From Holdemania massiliensis (GTDB taxonomy: Bacteria; Bacillota_I; Bacilli_A; Erysipelotrichales; Erysipelotrichaceae), in the NCBI RefSeq assembly GCF_022440805.1, contig NZ_JAKNTK010000001.1:1860001-1924000 (forward strand): a DNA stretch of 64,000 nt, written 5' to 3'. Numbering within the stretch: position 1 is the first letter of the stretch; each line of letters opens with the position of its first letter. A program made the position numbers and the translations under genes. Of this stretch, positions 26,288-34,386 are shown in pieces. The notes beneath the pieces were generated by a model that saw only the letters and a list, made by a program, of their open reading frames with translations, searched no databases and was not told the DNA's origin.

Positions 26288-27283
26288 GTGGATAGTTATG
26301 GAGAAATTCTCATATACCAATCTGATGATGGATTAACCAATATTGATGTAAAGGTTCAGGATGAAACCGTGTGGCTGACCCAGCAGCAGATGGCAGATTT
26401 GTTTCGAACATCTCGTACCAATGTTGTGGAACACATAAAACATATTTATGATGAAGGTGAGCTTGATGAAAATTCAACCCGTCGGAATTTCCGACAGGTT
26501 CGAAAAGAAGGAAATCGTGAAGTAGCAAGAGAGATACCCTTTTACAATCTTGATATGATTATTTCTCTCGGATACAGAGTTAAATCTGCTATTGCAACTA
26601 ATTTTAGACGATGGGCAACAGTGCGTTTGAAAGAATATATGATCAAGGGATTCACTATGGATGATGACCGTCTGAAGGAGTTGGGTGGTGGCGGATACTT
26701 TAAAGAACTATTGGAGAGAATCCGTGACATCCGGGCATCTGAAAAAGTATTCTATCGTCAGGTGTTGGAAATCTATGCTACAAGTATAGACTATGATCCC
26801 AAAGCGGAAGTTTCTGTTCAGTTTTTCAAGAGAGTACAGAATAAAATTCACTATGCTGTTTCTAAAGAAACGGCGGCGGTGATTTACCATCGTGCAGATG
26901 CTGAAAAAGACTTTATGGGATTGATGTCATTTTCGGGGGAACAACCGACTTTGAAGGAAGCAAAAATTGCAAAAAATTATTTGGATGAAAAAGAACTGCG
27001 GGCCATGGGGCAGTTAGTATCTGGTTATTTGGATTTTGCAGAAAGACAAGCGGAACGGGAGATTCCAATGACAATGGAGGATTGGGCAAAACATCTGGAT
27101 GGAATTTTAACTTCCACAGGCGAAAATCTTCTCATCGGAAATGGCACAGTTAGTCATTTGCAGGCGATGGAAAAGGCTCAGGCCGAGTATAAAAAGTATA
27201 AAGCTAAAACGCTTAGCAGTGTGGAAAAGGACTATTTGGAAAGCATCAAAACGCTGGAAGAAAAAGGAAAACAGCAGAAATAA
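26288..27283 (+). CDS. RhuM-family protein
   Basis: A 331-residue protein of the virulence RhuM family (first seen on a Salmonella pathogenicity island): VWLTQQQMADLFRTSRTNVV (N-terminal DNA-binding-like motif), EIPFYNLDMIISLGYRVKS, FRRWATVRLKEYMIKGFTMD and a C-terminal FFKRVQNKIHYAV...YLDFAE region. Start is GTG at 26288 with AGGAGG seven bases before. RhuM proteins are common on mobile and defence-rich islands; their biochemical activity is not settled. A truncated relative lies at 30130, showing that the family has been present here more than once. Confidence 0.85.
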   Translation: MDSYGEILIYQSDDGLTNIDVKVQDETVWLTQQQMADLFRTSRTNVVEHIKHIYDEGELDENSTRRNFRQVRKEGNREVAREIPFYNLDMIISLGYRVKSAIATNFRRWATVRLKEYMIKGFTMDDDRLKELGGGGYFKELLERIRDIRASEKVFYRQVLEIYATSIDYDPKAEVSVQFFKRVQNKIHYAVSKETAAVIYHRADAEKDFMGLMSFSGEQPTLKEAKIAKNYLDEKELRAMGQLVSGYLDFAERQAEREIPMTMEDWAKHLDGILTSTGENLLIGNGTVSHLQAMEKAQAEYKKYKAKTLSSVEKDYLESIKTLEEKGKQQK

Positions 27284-27424
27284 GTTATTTGAAAATTTCG
27301 TAGAACTGTTTACTTGAACTATTCGGAATTTCCTGATAGTTGAGATATGAGGATATTCAGTTGTAAAGAAAAACTTTATAACTGAAGCGATGTGTATAAG
27401 TATAGTTTTAAGGGAGATGTGTTC

Positions 27425-27724
27425 ATGAAATTTCGATAGGAAATTTTACGCATTTTTAATGCGAAAACTATCCACGCACCAGTAATTCAAGAAGCTTTTA
27501 TCAATATGGAAGTACATTGAAAGATATACAGGATCTAAGTGGTTACATCTTTGGTGATTGGACAAGTACAGCACATTTCTGTTGAGGAAAGATATGCACA
27601 AGGCTATGAACAACGATATGGTAAGGAAGGATTTATGATGCTGATACCGGCACCCCAAAATCTTGTTACAGGAGAACCAAATCAATCGGCGATAGCTACT
27701 GTAAATATTAAAAATTATGACTGA
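27425..27724 (+). pseudogene. Broken small gene of unknown function
   Basis: An ATG at 27425 with AGGGAG eight bases upstream opens a 99-codon frame ending at 27724 that is interrupted by stops at 27437, 27518 and 27536. Protein-like segments are EILRIFNAKTIHAPVIQEAF, and near the end VEERYAQGYEQRYGKEGFMM followed by LIPAPQNLVTGEPNQ. Between them a neighbouring frame reads DIQDLSGYIFGDW, suggesting frameshifts as well as point stops. The family is not recognised. The preceding 140 bases (27284-27424) hold nothing clear. Confidence 0.5.
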
Positions 27725-27798
27725 CTACTTCCGATTTATTTGGAAATTATTTAGAATGAAAATTGGGATTTAGTTTGCGACTGTCAAGGAGGTTAACT

Positions 27799-28404
27799 AT
27801 GGAATATACACCTATAGAAAAAGATGTCCTTTTAATGATGAAAAAGACGAATTTTAAGAATTTATCTAAAAATGATGTTATTAGTTTCGTGTCAAAATTA
27901 GGAGAATTGCGTCCAGAAGTCGCAAAAGAGGTTCTTGCTCAGTATCCAGAATTTGTAAAGTTGGTGAACTCTACTCTCGCAGAATATAAAAACATGATTG
28001 ATTCTATCGTTAAAAGTGATGATGAGAGTCTTAAAGTGTATTACAGTATCGCAGATAAAGAAATGGATAGTGCATCTGATAGTAGGAAACAGTTTTACAA
28101 TCTTGTGAAACAAGTACAATCAGATTACAGCAAATGCTTAGATAATCCAAACTTATCTCCAGAAATGCTTATGGAGGTATTAAACAGGGAAACTGAATTT
28201 ATTAAGATGGCTAATGAAAAAGACACAGAAATTCGTGACCAAGAAAAAGAAATCGAAAGTAAAGCTTATAAAAAAGATACGGAAAAAAGAGAATTCAATT
28301 GGAAACTTGTAAGCGGAATCAGTTTGGCATTAGTTATGGTTGCAGGAATTAGTGCAGGAGTGCTGGGTGGTAAATTTGATTTTAAGCTACCAAATAAAAG
28401 TTGA
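27799..28404 (+). CDS. Hypothetical protein with C-terminal membrane anchor
   Basis: I do not recognise this 201-residue protein. It is mostly helical and charged, with a probable coiled-coil stretch around residues 130-170 (EKDTEIRDQEKEIESKAYKK) and one hydrophobic helix near the end (LVSGISLALVMVAGISAGVL), so it is probably anchored with the bulk in the cytoplasm. Start is the ATG at 27799 with AAGGAGG at 27786-27792; the open frame extends further upstream without a site. It is AT-rich like the patch around it. Neighbours are a broken gene and a NERD protein, which gives no functional lead. Confidence 0.7.
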   Translation: MEYTPIEKDVLLMMKKTNFKNLSKNDVISFVSKLGELRPEVAKEVLAQYPEFVKLVNSTLAEYKNMIDSIVKSDDESLKVYYSIADKEMDSASDSRKQFYNLVKQVQSDYSKCLDNPNLSPEMLMEVLNRETEFIKMANEKDTEIRDQEKEIESKAYKKDTEKREFNWKLVSGISLALVMVAGISAGVLGGKFDFKLPNKS

Positions 28405-28650
28405 AACCTAAAATAACTCATTTTATTCATGATATAATTATAGATATAGAAACCGTTGCCTGTTCTCACATGGACAGACCTCTGTTTTGAAAATGCTGTT
28501 GACCGATTACCGATGGGAGAACGTCCAAAACAGTGAAAAAGCCATAAATCACCCTTGATTTATTTACTGAAATACAAGCATTTTCTAAGAATTTCGGCTT
28601 GGACTTGATCATGCAAATTCAGCGGATTTTGTGGACTTATTACCCGCAAT

Positions 28651-28734
28651 AATAAGGACTTAGGCTCTAACATCGCTATCAAAACTACCCGCTCAAGCCA
28701 TGCTGAAAAGGTTGTGTTGATGTCTAAAAAATGA
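28651..28734 (+). pseudogene. Possible 3' fragment of a methyltransferase-like gene
   Basis: A short open stretch ends KTTRSSHAEKVVLMSKK and a stop. The ending resembles the C-terminus of m5U or similar methyltransferases (compare HVETIVLMSK at the end of RlmD in this window). Nothing upstream in the frame continues the domain. The rest of the 348-base gap (28405-28752) shows no gene. Weak evidence. Confidence 0.3.
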
Positions 28735-28752
28735 ATAGGAGAAAGATGAACT

Positions 28753-29691
28753 ATGGAATTATTTAAAAAATCAGAAGTGACGATTCTGAAAGAGTCCAGC
28801 TACAATCGGGTATATCTGGAAAAGCTGGAAGGATTACTTATCAAGGCGAATGGGGATGTAAAAGATAAGATTCAGAAAGAGTGTGCTATTGCAAAAGCGG
28901 GTATTATAGGTGAGGATAATATTCTGTTTGAACTAAAAAACAGCAATATAGATATGGTTGTATTGCATGATATCTATATTGAAACAGCAGATGGCCGCAG
29001 TGCACAAATTGATTTTGTTGTTGTGACATCAAAGATTACGTTTATTATTGAATGTAAAAATCTATATGGAAATATTGAAATTGATTCAAAAGGAAATTTC
29101 ATTCGTGTAATGGAGTATGGTGGAAAAAAGCATAAGGAAGGCATATATTCTCCAATTACTCAAAATGAACGACATATGACTATACTAAAGGAATGCAATG
29201 CAGAGAATAAAAGTGTATTACAGGCTGCATTGATTAGAAAATATTTTAATGACTTCAATAAGTCACTGGTAGTTTTAGCAAATCCAAAGACTATTCTTAA
29301 TGACCGATATGCAAAGAAGGAAATAAAAGAGCAGATTCTTCGAGCTGATCAGCTTATTAAAGTTATGAAAGAGATGATTTCAAAATCAAAAGAAATTGCT
29401 TCTTCGAGAAAGGATATGCTGAAAACTGCTGAAAATATTTTACGATTAAATAAAGACATGAGTAATGACTATATTACTAAATATGAAGAATTAGTATCAA
29501 ATATGCAAAATACTGTAACTACTCAAGAAAACGAAATGCAAGAGGCAAAGGCAAAGCTTGAGACTATGGTCTGCCAAAGGTGTGGGGCACCTCTAGTGCT
29601 AAGAACAGCAAAAAAAGGGGATAAAGCAGGAAACCAATTTTATGGCTGTTCAAATTATCCAAAATGCAGATTCATTAAGAATATCGAATAG
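28753..29691 (+). CDS. NERD nuclease-related protein with topoisomerase-type zinc ribbon
   Basis: A 312-residue protein. Residues about 45-170 form a NERD domain: GEDNILFELKN, DIYIETADGRSAQIDFVVVT and FIIECKNLYGNIEI contain the acidic and lysine residues (D...ECK) of the restriction-endonuclease-like fold. A helical, coiled-coil middle follows, and the C-terminus is a four-cysteine zinc ribbon of the topoisomerase type (CQRCG...YGCSNYPKC). NERD proteins are thought to process DNA and are common in mobile or defence contexts; a specific activity is not claimed. AGGAG lies 11 bases before the ATG. The gene is AT-rich. Confidence 0.85.
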   Translation: MELFKKSEVTILKESSYNRVYLEKLEGLLIKANGDVKDKIQKECAIAKAGIIGEDNILFELKNSNIDMVVLHDIYIETADGRSAQIDFVVVTSKITFIIECKNLYGNIEIDSKGNFIRVMEYGGKKHKEGIYSPITQNERHMTILKECNAENKSVLQAALIRKYFNDFNKSLVVLANPKTILNDRYAKKEIKEQILRADQLIKVMKEMISKSKEIASSRKDMLKTAENILRLNKDMSNDYITKYEELVSNMQNTVTTQENEMQEAKAKLETMVCQRCGAPLVLRTAKKGDKAGNQFYGCSNYPKCRFIKNIE

Positions 29692-29939
29692 ATGAAATTC
29701 GATTGAGGATATACTGGAGCAAAATTAAGCAGGGATATAAAGCGCAAAATAAGGAATGAGTTTTAGCTTTATAGTATATCTGTATATGGATTAAATTACC
29801 TTGTTTATATCGATAGTTATAGAAGAAATTAAATAATAATGAAAACAAATGCCTTATATTTCTTGATTCAATTCCGAAGATAATATTAAATTCTTTTGAG
29901 AGTTAAGCGAAAACCAATCAAATAGCCGGATTCATAAGT

Positions 29940-30030
29940 TCTAATTTTTCGATATATTTCCGTAAACGAACTGTTACTAAATCGACGGTAGGATATTCAT
30001 GCGCTTAACTCGTGACATGTTGAAACGGTA
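29940..30030 (-). pseudogene. Short unidentified coding remnant
   Basis: On the minus strand a 28-codon stretch reads HEYPTVDLVTVRLRKYIEKL and ends NPAI-stop. It faintly recalls the C-terminal DNA-binding domain of OmpR-type response regulators (VDVxVxRLRKKIE), but is too short and imperfect to assign. Otherwise the 438-base gap 29692-30129 appears non-coding. Confidence 0.25.
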
Positions 30031-30129
30031 GCATTGATGTCAAGGAAGACATGAATTTCAGTAGTATAATCATGTCATGATGCCGGGTCAAAAGCCTTAT
30101 ATTTCACAGTAAATATAGCTCATTAAGGA

Positions 30130-30513
30130 GTGACTACAAAAAAGTTTTATACAACGGTTCAAAATAAGATGCACTATACAGTATATGGGCATACAGCTGT
30201 TGAATTGATTGTAGAGAGAGCAGACCATACAAAAGAGCATATTGCATTAACAACATGGGCAGATGTGCCTGAAGATAAAATCAAGAAAAGTGATGCCACA
30301 ATTACAAAGAGTTTTCTGAACCAAGAAGAAATGAAGCAATTAGATCGTATGGGTAATGCATATCTAGATTTTGCTGTAAATATAAGATATATTCTATTGA
30401 CAATGCAATATTTGGAAAAACGTCTTGATAGTTTTATTGAGATGTTTGAATACGGAATTTTGCAGGATGCAGGTAAAGTGATTGCTGAGATTGCAAAACT
30501 TCATACAGACTGA
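30130..30513 (+). pseudogene. Truncated second RhuM-family gene
   Basis: The 127-codon frame encodes only the C-terminal half of a RhuM protein: KFYTTVQNKMHYTV aligns with FFKRVQNKIHYAV of the intact gene, ADHTKEHIALTTW with ADAEKDFMGLMSF, and NQEEMKQLDRMGNAYLDFA with DEKELRAMGQLVSGYLDFA. The N-terminal DNA-binding and RWATxRLKEY regions are missing. The sequence has diverged too much to be a recent duplicate. A GTG at 30130 with AAGGA may allow translation, but I treat it as a remnant. Confidence 0.7.
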
Positions 30514-30708
30514 TTTGAAAAATATAGAATTATTCAGGTCAGATTATTTATGTCTGATTTTGATAAGTGATAAGTATATGTTGGAATCAGAAGAAAATGT
30601 AAAGGAATGAAGGTTTTTATTTTGATATAATTAACGTTCATTCAAACTCGTTTGAGAGAAGATATTCTTCCTTTCAATAAGTTTACATAACAGGATGAGG
30701 CGATCGGT

Positions 30709-30780
30709 ATGGATCATAAAGTTAATAAGAATAAAAATTTGAATGTTATTATTCATATATCAGAAGAGAGTCTAATTTAA
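30709..30780 (+). other. Possible 23-residue peptide or remnant
   Basis: ATG at 30709 behind AGGATGAGG opens MDHKVNKNKNLNVIIHISEE... and stops at 30780. It may be the broken start of a lost gene. The rest of the 387-base gap between 30514 and 30900 shows nothing I can name. Confidence 0.25.
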
Positions 30781-30900
30781 ATTGAATCAGTCTTTTACGC
30801 AGATACTTTTTGGCTTTCTTCGGACAAAAAGATCAGAAGACACTGGATCTTCTGAAACTATCCGAAAAGGAAAATTAAGTTTAGAAAAGGAGGATTAAGG

Positions 30901-31653
30901 ATGAAACTGATCATTGCACCGGCAAAACGGATTAAAGATGATGAAGTATTTCTGCAGCCCCGTCGTTTTCCTTTTTTTCTGGAAGACAGCCGAAAACTTT
31001 TAAGTATCATGAAAACATTGTCTGCAAAACAGCTGGAAAAACTGCTGAAATGCAGCCCAAAAATTGCTGAGGAAGCCGCGAAGCAATATCAGCGGATGGA
31101 TTTGGATCAGGAGGGAACTCCGGCGCTTTTAAGTTATGATGGAATTCAGTATTGGACGATGGCACCGCATGTTTTTACGGATGATCAGCTGACTTATATG
31201 GAAGAACATGTTCGCATTCTTTCAGGTTTCTATGGCCTGCTTCGGCCTTTGGATTCAATTCATCCCCATCGCTTAGAAATGGATTCACCATTAAAAACAT
31301 CGGATTTTCATAGCTTGTATGAATTTTGGGGAGATCGGCTATATCGGCATTTAACACAAACAGACTCAGTCATCATTGATTTGGCCAGCGCTCAGCATGC
31401 CCGCAGCGTCAGCCGCTATGCAGCATCGCCAGTGCGCGTTATCAAGTGCTGGTTCTACGAAGAAACGGCACAAGGACTTCGTGAAAAGGGCGTTTATGTC
31501 AAGATGGCACGCGGAGAAATGGTTCGCTATTTAGCTGAAATCCTGGCGGAAGATCCTGATCTGATCAAGACGTTCAATCGGCGGAATTATCATTTTTGTC
31601 CTGATCTTTCCAATGATCAAAATTTTGTCTTTACGAGGAAGAACGCAGAATAA
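30901..31653 (+). CDS. yaaA: Peroxide stress protein YaaA
   Basis: A 250-residue YaaA (DUF328/UPF0246) protein: MKLIIAPAKRIK at the start, ALLSYDGIQYWTM, RILSGFYGLLRPLDSI, and the helix-hairpin-helix-like KMARGEMVRYLAE near the end with NRRNYHF. In E. coli YaaA limits intracellular iron and protects DNA during hydrogen peroxide stress; DNA binding has been reported. AAAAGGAGG precedes the ATG by six bases. It returns to the composition of the core chromosome and marks the right edge of the AT-rich patch. Confidence 0.93.
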   Translation: MKLIIAPAKRIKDDEVFLQPRRFPFFLEDSRKLLSIMKTLSAKQLEKLLKCSPKIAEEAAKQYQRMDLDQEGTPALLSYDGIQYWTMAPHVFTDDQLTYMEEHVRILSGFYGLLRPLDSIHPHRLEMDSPLKTSDFHSLYEFWGDRLYRHLTQTDSVIIDLASAQHARSVSRYAASPVRVIKCWFYEETAQGLREKGVYVKMARGEMVRYLAEILAEDPDLIKTFNRRNYHFCPDLSNDQNFVFTRKNAE

Positions 31654-31810
31654 CATTTGTCTGAGTTCAGAACGGGAAGATTCCCTGATTTGTCCGCGCT
31701 ACGGTGGGAAACTGCTTTTAAGAACAACGAAAAAAGGAAAAAATACCTGAAAATCCTTTTATGGATGCGCCAATTTTCCTCAATGCCGCTATGTCAAACC
31801 TTTGGATTGA
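31652..31810 (+). pseudogene. Zinc-ribbon remnant with one in-frame stop
   Basis: Directly after yaaA, in another frame, lies CPRYGGKLLLRTTKKGKNT, a TGA at 31748-31750, then KSFYGCANFPQCRYVKPLD and a stop. This aligns over its whole length with the C-terminal zinc ribbon of the NERD protein at 28753 (CQRCGAPLVLRTAKKG...FYGCSNYPKCRF). One metal-binding cysteine has become tyrosine. There is no start or upstream domain. It is the tail of a lost NERD or topoisomerase-like gene. Confidence 0.7.
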
Positions 31811-31913
31811 ATGATGGAAAAGCAAGCCGGGAGTAAAAGAACCTTGCTAAAAAGCCAGCGAGCCCATTAAAATAAAGTGAACAAGAACTCTGCAGAAAAG
31901 GGAGGAAAAAGGT

Positions 31914-32612
31914 TTGGAGAGATTAGGAATCATTGCAGCGGCAGACGATGAAATTCAGCCGCTGATCGATCAGATGCAAATTGAAAGCGTCATTGAAACG
32001 GCGAAACTGAAATTGTTTGTCGGTCAATGGCAAAAACAAGCGGTGATTGCCGTTCGCTGCGGTGTAGGCAAAGTCAATGCAGCGCTGGCTGCTCAGCTTT
32101 TGATCAACCAATCCCTCTCAGCGCTCTTGATGACTGGGACAGCTGGAGCATTGGATTCTCGCCTAAAGATCGGTGATGTTGTGATTTTAGAACAGTGCAC
32201 CTATCACGATGTAGACCTTCAGGGAGTTCTGATGGATTATCATCCTTATATGAAAGATCCATGGTTTACCAGCGATCCCAAACTGACCGCCTGGGCTAAA
32301 GCTGCGGCAACGCAGGCTGATCTACAAGGAAAGGTGTGGACTGGACGAGGCGTTACAGGCGATCAATTTATTGATCAGGATCAGCGGGATTCAATCATCG
32401 AACGGCTGGATCCACTTTGTGTCGATATGGAAAGTGCAGCTGTGGCGCATGTTGCTTATGTCAATGAGGTTCCTTTTCTGGCAATTCGTGCGATTTCAGA
32501 TACACCCTTCAACAGCGGTCTTGAGGTATATCATGCGCATTCAGAAAGCGCGGCTAAACAGGCGCTGCTTCTGTTCAATGCGATGATGAGAAAAGGAAAA
32601 CCGATTGAATGA
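31914..32612 (+). CDS. mtnN: 5'-methylthioadenosine/S-adenosylhomocysteine nucleosidase
   Basis: A 232-residue MTAN of the nucleoside phosphorylase superfamily. Key regions: RLGIIAAADDEI at the start (acidic residue for catalysis), GVGKVNAALAAQLLI, MTGTAGAL, VTGDQFI and the active-site VDMESAAVAHVAY and IRAISDTP. It hydrolyses MTA and SAH to adenine and the thioribose, feeding methionine recycling and controlling AI-2 precursor. Start is TTG at 31914 with GGAGG eight bases upstream. The stop overlaps the ATG of the acetyltransferase pseudogene by four bases. Confidence 0.92.
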   Translation: MERLGIIAAADDEIQPLIDQMQIESVIETAKLKLFVGQWQKQAVIAVRCGVGKVNAALAAQLLINQSLSALLMTGTAGALDSRLKIGDVVILEQCTYHDVDLQGVLMDYHPYMKDPWFTSDPKLTAWAKAAATQADLQGKVWTGRGVTGDQFIDQDQRDSIIERLDPLCVDMESAAVAHVAYVNEVPFLAIRAISDTPFNSGLEVYHAHSESAAKQALLLFNAMMRKGKPIE

Positions 32613-33216
32613 AAGAAAAGACAAAAATGATTGCCGGAGAACACTATAATCCACTGGATCCGCAGCTGATTGTTCTGCGGGACAGAGCCAGCCGAATTTG
32701 TCATCGGTATAACAAAAAGTTTTCCATGAAATTAATCTGCGCAGTCGGCTGCTGCGCAAACTGGTAAACACGACGGGAAATTTCTGGGTAAAGCCGCCAT
32801 TCTATTGTGATTATGGTTTCAACATTACTTTGGGTTCGGATGTGATGCTGAATTATGGCTGCGTATTGCTTGACGTCTGTCCCATTACGATTGGCGATAA
32901 GACGTTGATCGGCCCGCAGGTTCAGCTGGTCACAGCCTGCCATGCGTTAGAACCTGAGCTGCGTGAGAAAAATATGGAATGGGGAAAGCCAATTACCATC
33001 GGCAGAAATGTTTGGATTGGAGCAGGCGCGATCCTATGTCCGGGAGTTACGGTTGGGGACAACACTGTGATAGGAGCAGGCAGCGTGGTCACCCGATCCC
33101 TGCCGGAAAATGTCGTCGCGGTCGGCAATCCCTGCCGCATCCTCAGACAGCTTGGGGAAGCACCGAATCTAAAAGAAGATGACAAAAAGAGAAGCCATTT
33201 TATTGAGCCGGAGTAA
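32609..33216 (+). pseudogene. maa: Maltose/galactoside O-acetyltransferase, frameshifted
   Basis: The first frame from the ATG at 32609 gives the N-terminal domain (KTKMIAGEHYNPLDPQLI) and ends at a stop at 32765. From about 32725 a second frame continues as INLRSRLLRKLVNTTGNFW, PPFYCDYGFNITLG and the left-handed beta-helix hexapeptides (IGRNVWIGAGAILCPGV) to 33216. A one-base loss near the AAAAAGTTTT run at 32714-32723 explains both. Whole-length, this is a normal 200-residue LacA/Maa enzyme transferring acetyl from acetyl-CoA to sugars. A downstream restart at 32830 would lack the N-terminal domain. Confidence 0.85.
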
Positions 33217-33240
33217 ACTCAATAAAGGCTTCTCTTTTCA
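33185..33240. terminator. Bidirectional terminator between maa and the isocitrate dehydrogenase gene
   Basis: AAAAGAGAAGCC plus TTTATTGAG (33185-33207) pairs with CTCAATAAA plus GGCTTCTCTTTT (33218-33238). The long, nearly perfect stem has A and T runs on opposite sides and serves the two converging genes; the maa stop lies in its loop. Confidence 0.9.
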
Positions 33241-33252
33241 TTTCCAATAAAC

Positions 33253-34251
33253 CTAAAGCTTGGCGATCAGGGCATCAGTAAATTCGATTGTTGAGGCTGT
33301 ACCGCCCAAATCCCGTGTGCGGATCGACGTTTCACTCAGCACACTCACTAAAGCCTGATGAATCCGCTGCGCATGCTCGTCATACCCTAAATGCTCCAGC
33401 ATCATGCATGCCGACTGCAGCAAAGCGGTTGGATTGGCAAGATTTTTCCCGGCAATGTCCGGCGCCGAGCCATGCACAGCTTCAAAAATCGCGATATCTT
33501 CGTTGCGGTTGACCCCTGGCAGTAATCCCAGACCCCCAATTAAACCACTGGAGAGATCGGAAAGGATATCACCATATAAATTCGGCATGACCATAATATC
33601 AAACTGTTCCGGATGCATGACTAGCTGCATGCACGCATTATCAACAATCAAATCATTCGCTTCGATGTCCGGATAAAGAGCCGCTGTTTCGCGGAAGACC
33701 TGCAGGAACAGTCCATCACTCTGCTTTAAAATATTGGCTTTATGCACGCAGGTGACTTTTTTTCGCTGGTGCGCGAGGGCATAATCAAATGCCGCCTGAA
33801 TAATCCGTTTGGAAGCGGGACGGGTGATCCGCTTAATCGCCTCAACGGTGTCCGCATCCACAACGCGTTCTTCACCAATATATAAGTCTTCTGTGTTTTC
33901 ACGAAAAATGATCAGATCGACTTGATCATATCGGGTTTTTACGCCCTTTAAAGAATGGGCAGGGCGGATGTTTGCGTATAGATCAAACGCCAGCCGCAAT
34001 CCGACGTTTACGCTGCGGAAGCCTTTGCCAATCGGCGTGGTACAGGGAGCTTTTAGCGCCACCTGGTTGCGGCGGATGGACTGCAGCGTGGCTTCCGGAA
34101 TCAGACTTCCGGTCTGTTCCCATGCTTTCTGGCCTAAACTCTGCCGGTCAAAGCTTAGGGGAGCCCCTGCCGTATTTAAAACACGGATGACCTGAGCTGT
34201 AATCTCCGGGCCGATGCCATCGCCCTCGATCAAAGTGATTGTTTTTGTCAT
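33253..34251 (-). CDS. Isocitrate/isopropylmalate dehydrogenase family protein, probably NAD-isocitrate dehydrogenase
   Basis: A 332-residue beta-decarboxylating dehydrogenase: TLIEGDGIGPEI at the start, FRENTEDLYIGEE (the substrate-phosphate loop; FRENTE is typical of isocitrate rather than isopropylmalate dehydrogenase), KANILKQSDGLF, and NLYGDILSDLSSGLIGGLG, then EAVHGSAPDIAGKNLANP. It would convert isocitrate to 2-oxoglutarate for glutamate synthesis. No leu or TCA genes are adjacent. Start is placed at 34251 with AGAAGG upstream; a longer open frame to 34332 has no supporting site. Homoisocitrate-type activity cannot be excluded. Confidence 0.8.
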   Translation of the reverse strand: MTKTITLIEGDGIGPEITAQVIRVLNTAGAPLSFDRQSLGQKAWEQTGSLIPEATLQSIRRNQVALKAPCTTPIGKGFRSVNVGLRLAFDLYANIRPAHSLKGVKTRYDQVDLIIFRENTEDLYIGEERVVDADTVEAIKRITRPASKRIIQAAFDYALAHQRKKVTCVHKANILKQSDGLFLQVFRETAALYPDIEANDLIVDNACMQLVMHPEQFDIMVMPNLYGDILSDLSSGLIGGLGLLPGVNRNEDIAIFEAVHGSAPDIAGKNLANPTALLQSACMMLEHLGYDEHAQRIHQALVSVLSETSIRTRDLGGTASTIEFTDALIAKL

Positions 34252-34386
34252 GTTCGATGCCTTCTTTCTACCTGTTTTTAAGTGTACCGCATCCAAGAAA
34301 ATTTGAAAAGAAGAAAATGAAAAACAAATCAAGGAATCTGAAAATTCTTTCTTTCTGAGGTTCTTCTGGACTTTTAAACGGGCTGA

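Noticed and set aside
25560..30900. Intact integrative element or prophage
   Set aside because: No integrase, transposase, relaxase, tRNA target or flanking direct repeats were found; the region looks like an eroded patch.
32705..32730. Programmed -1 frameshift in maa
   Set aside because: The slippery site would be C-AAA-AAG, which lets only the A-site tRNA re-pair well, there is no evident stimulatory hairpin, and acetyltransferases of this family are not known to use recoding. Simple base loss is more likely.
33253..34332. Isopropylmalate dehydrogenase (LeuB)
   Set aside because: The FRENTE motif and the absence of leuA, leuC and leuD favour isocitrate dehydrogenase, though the superfamily is shared.
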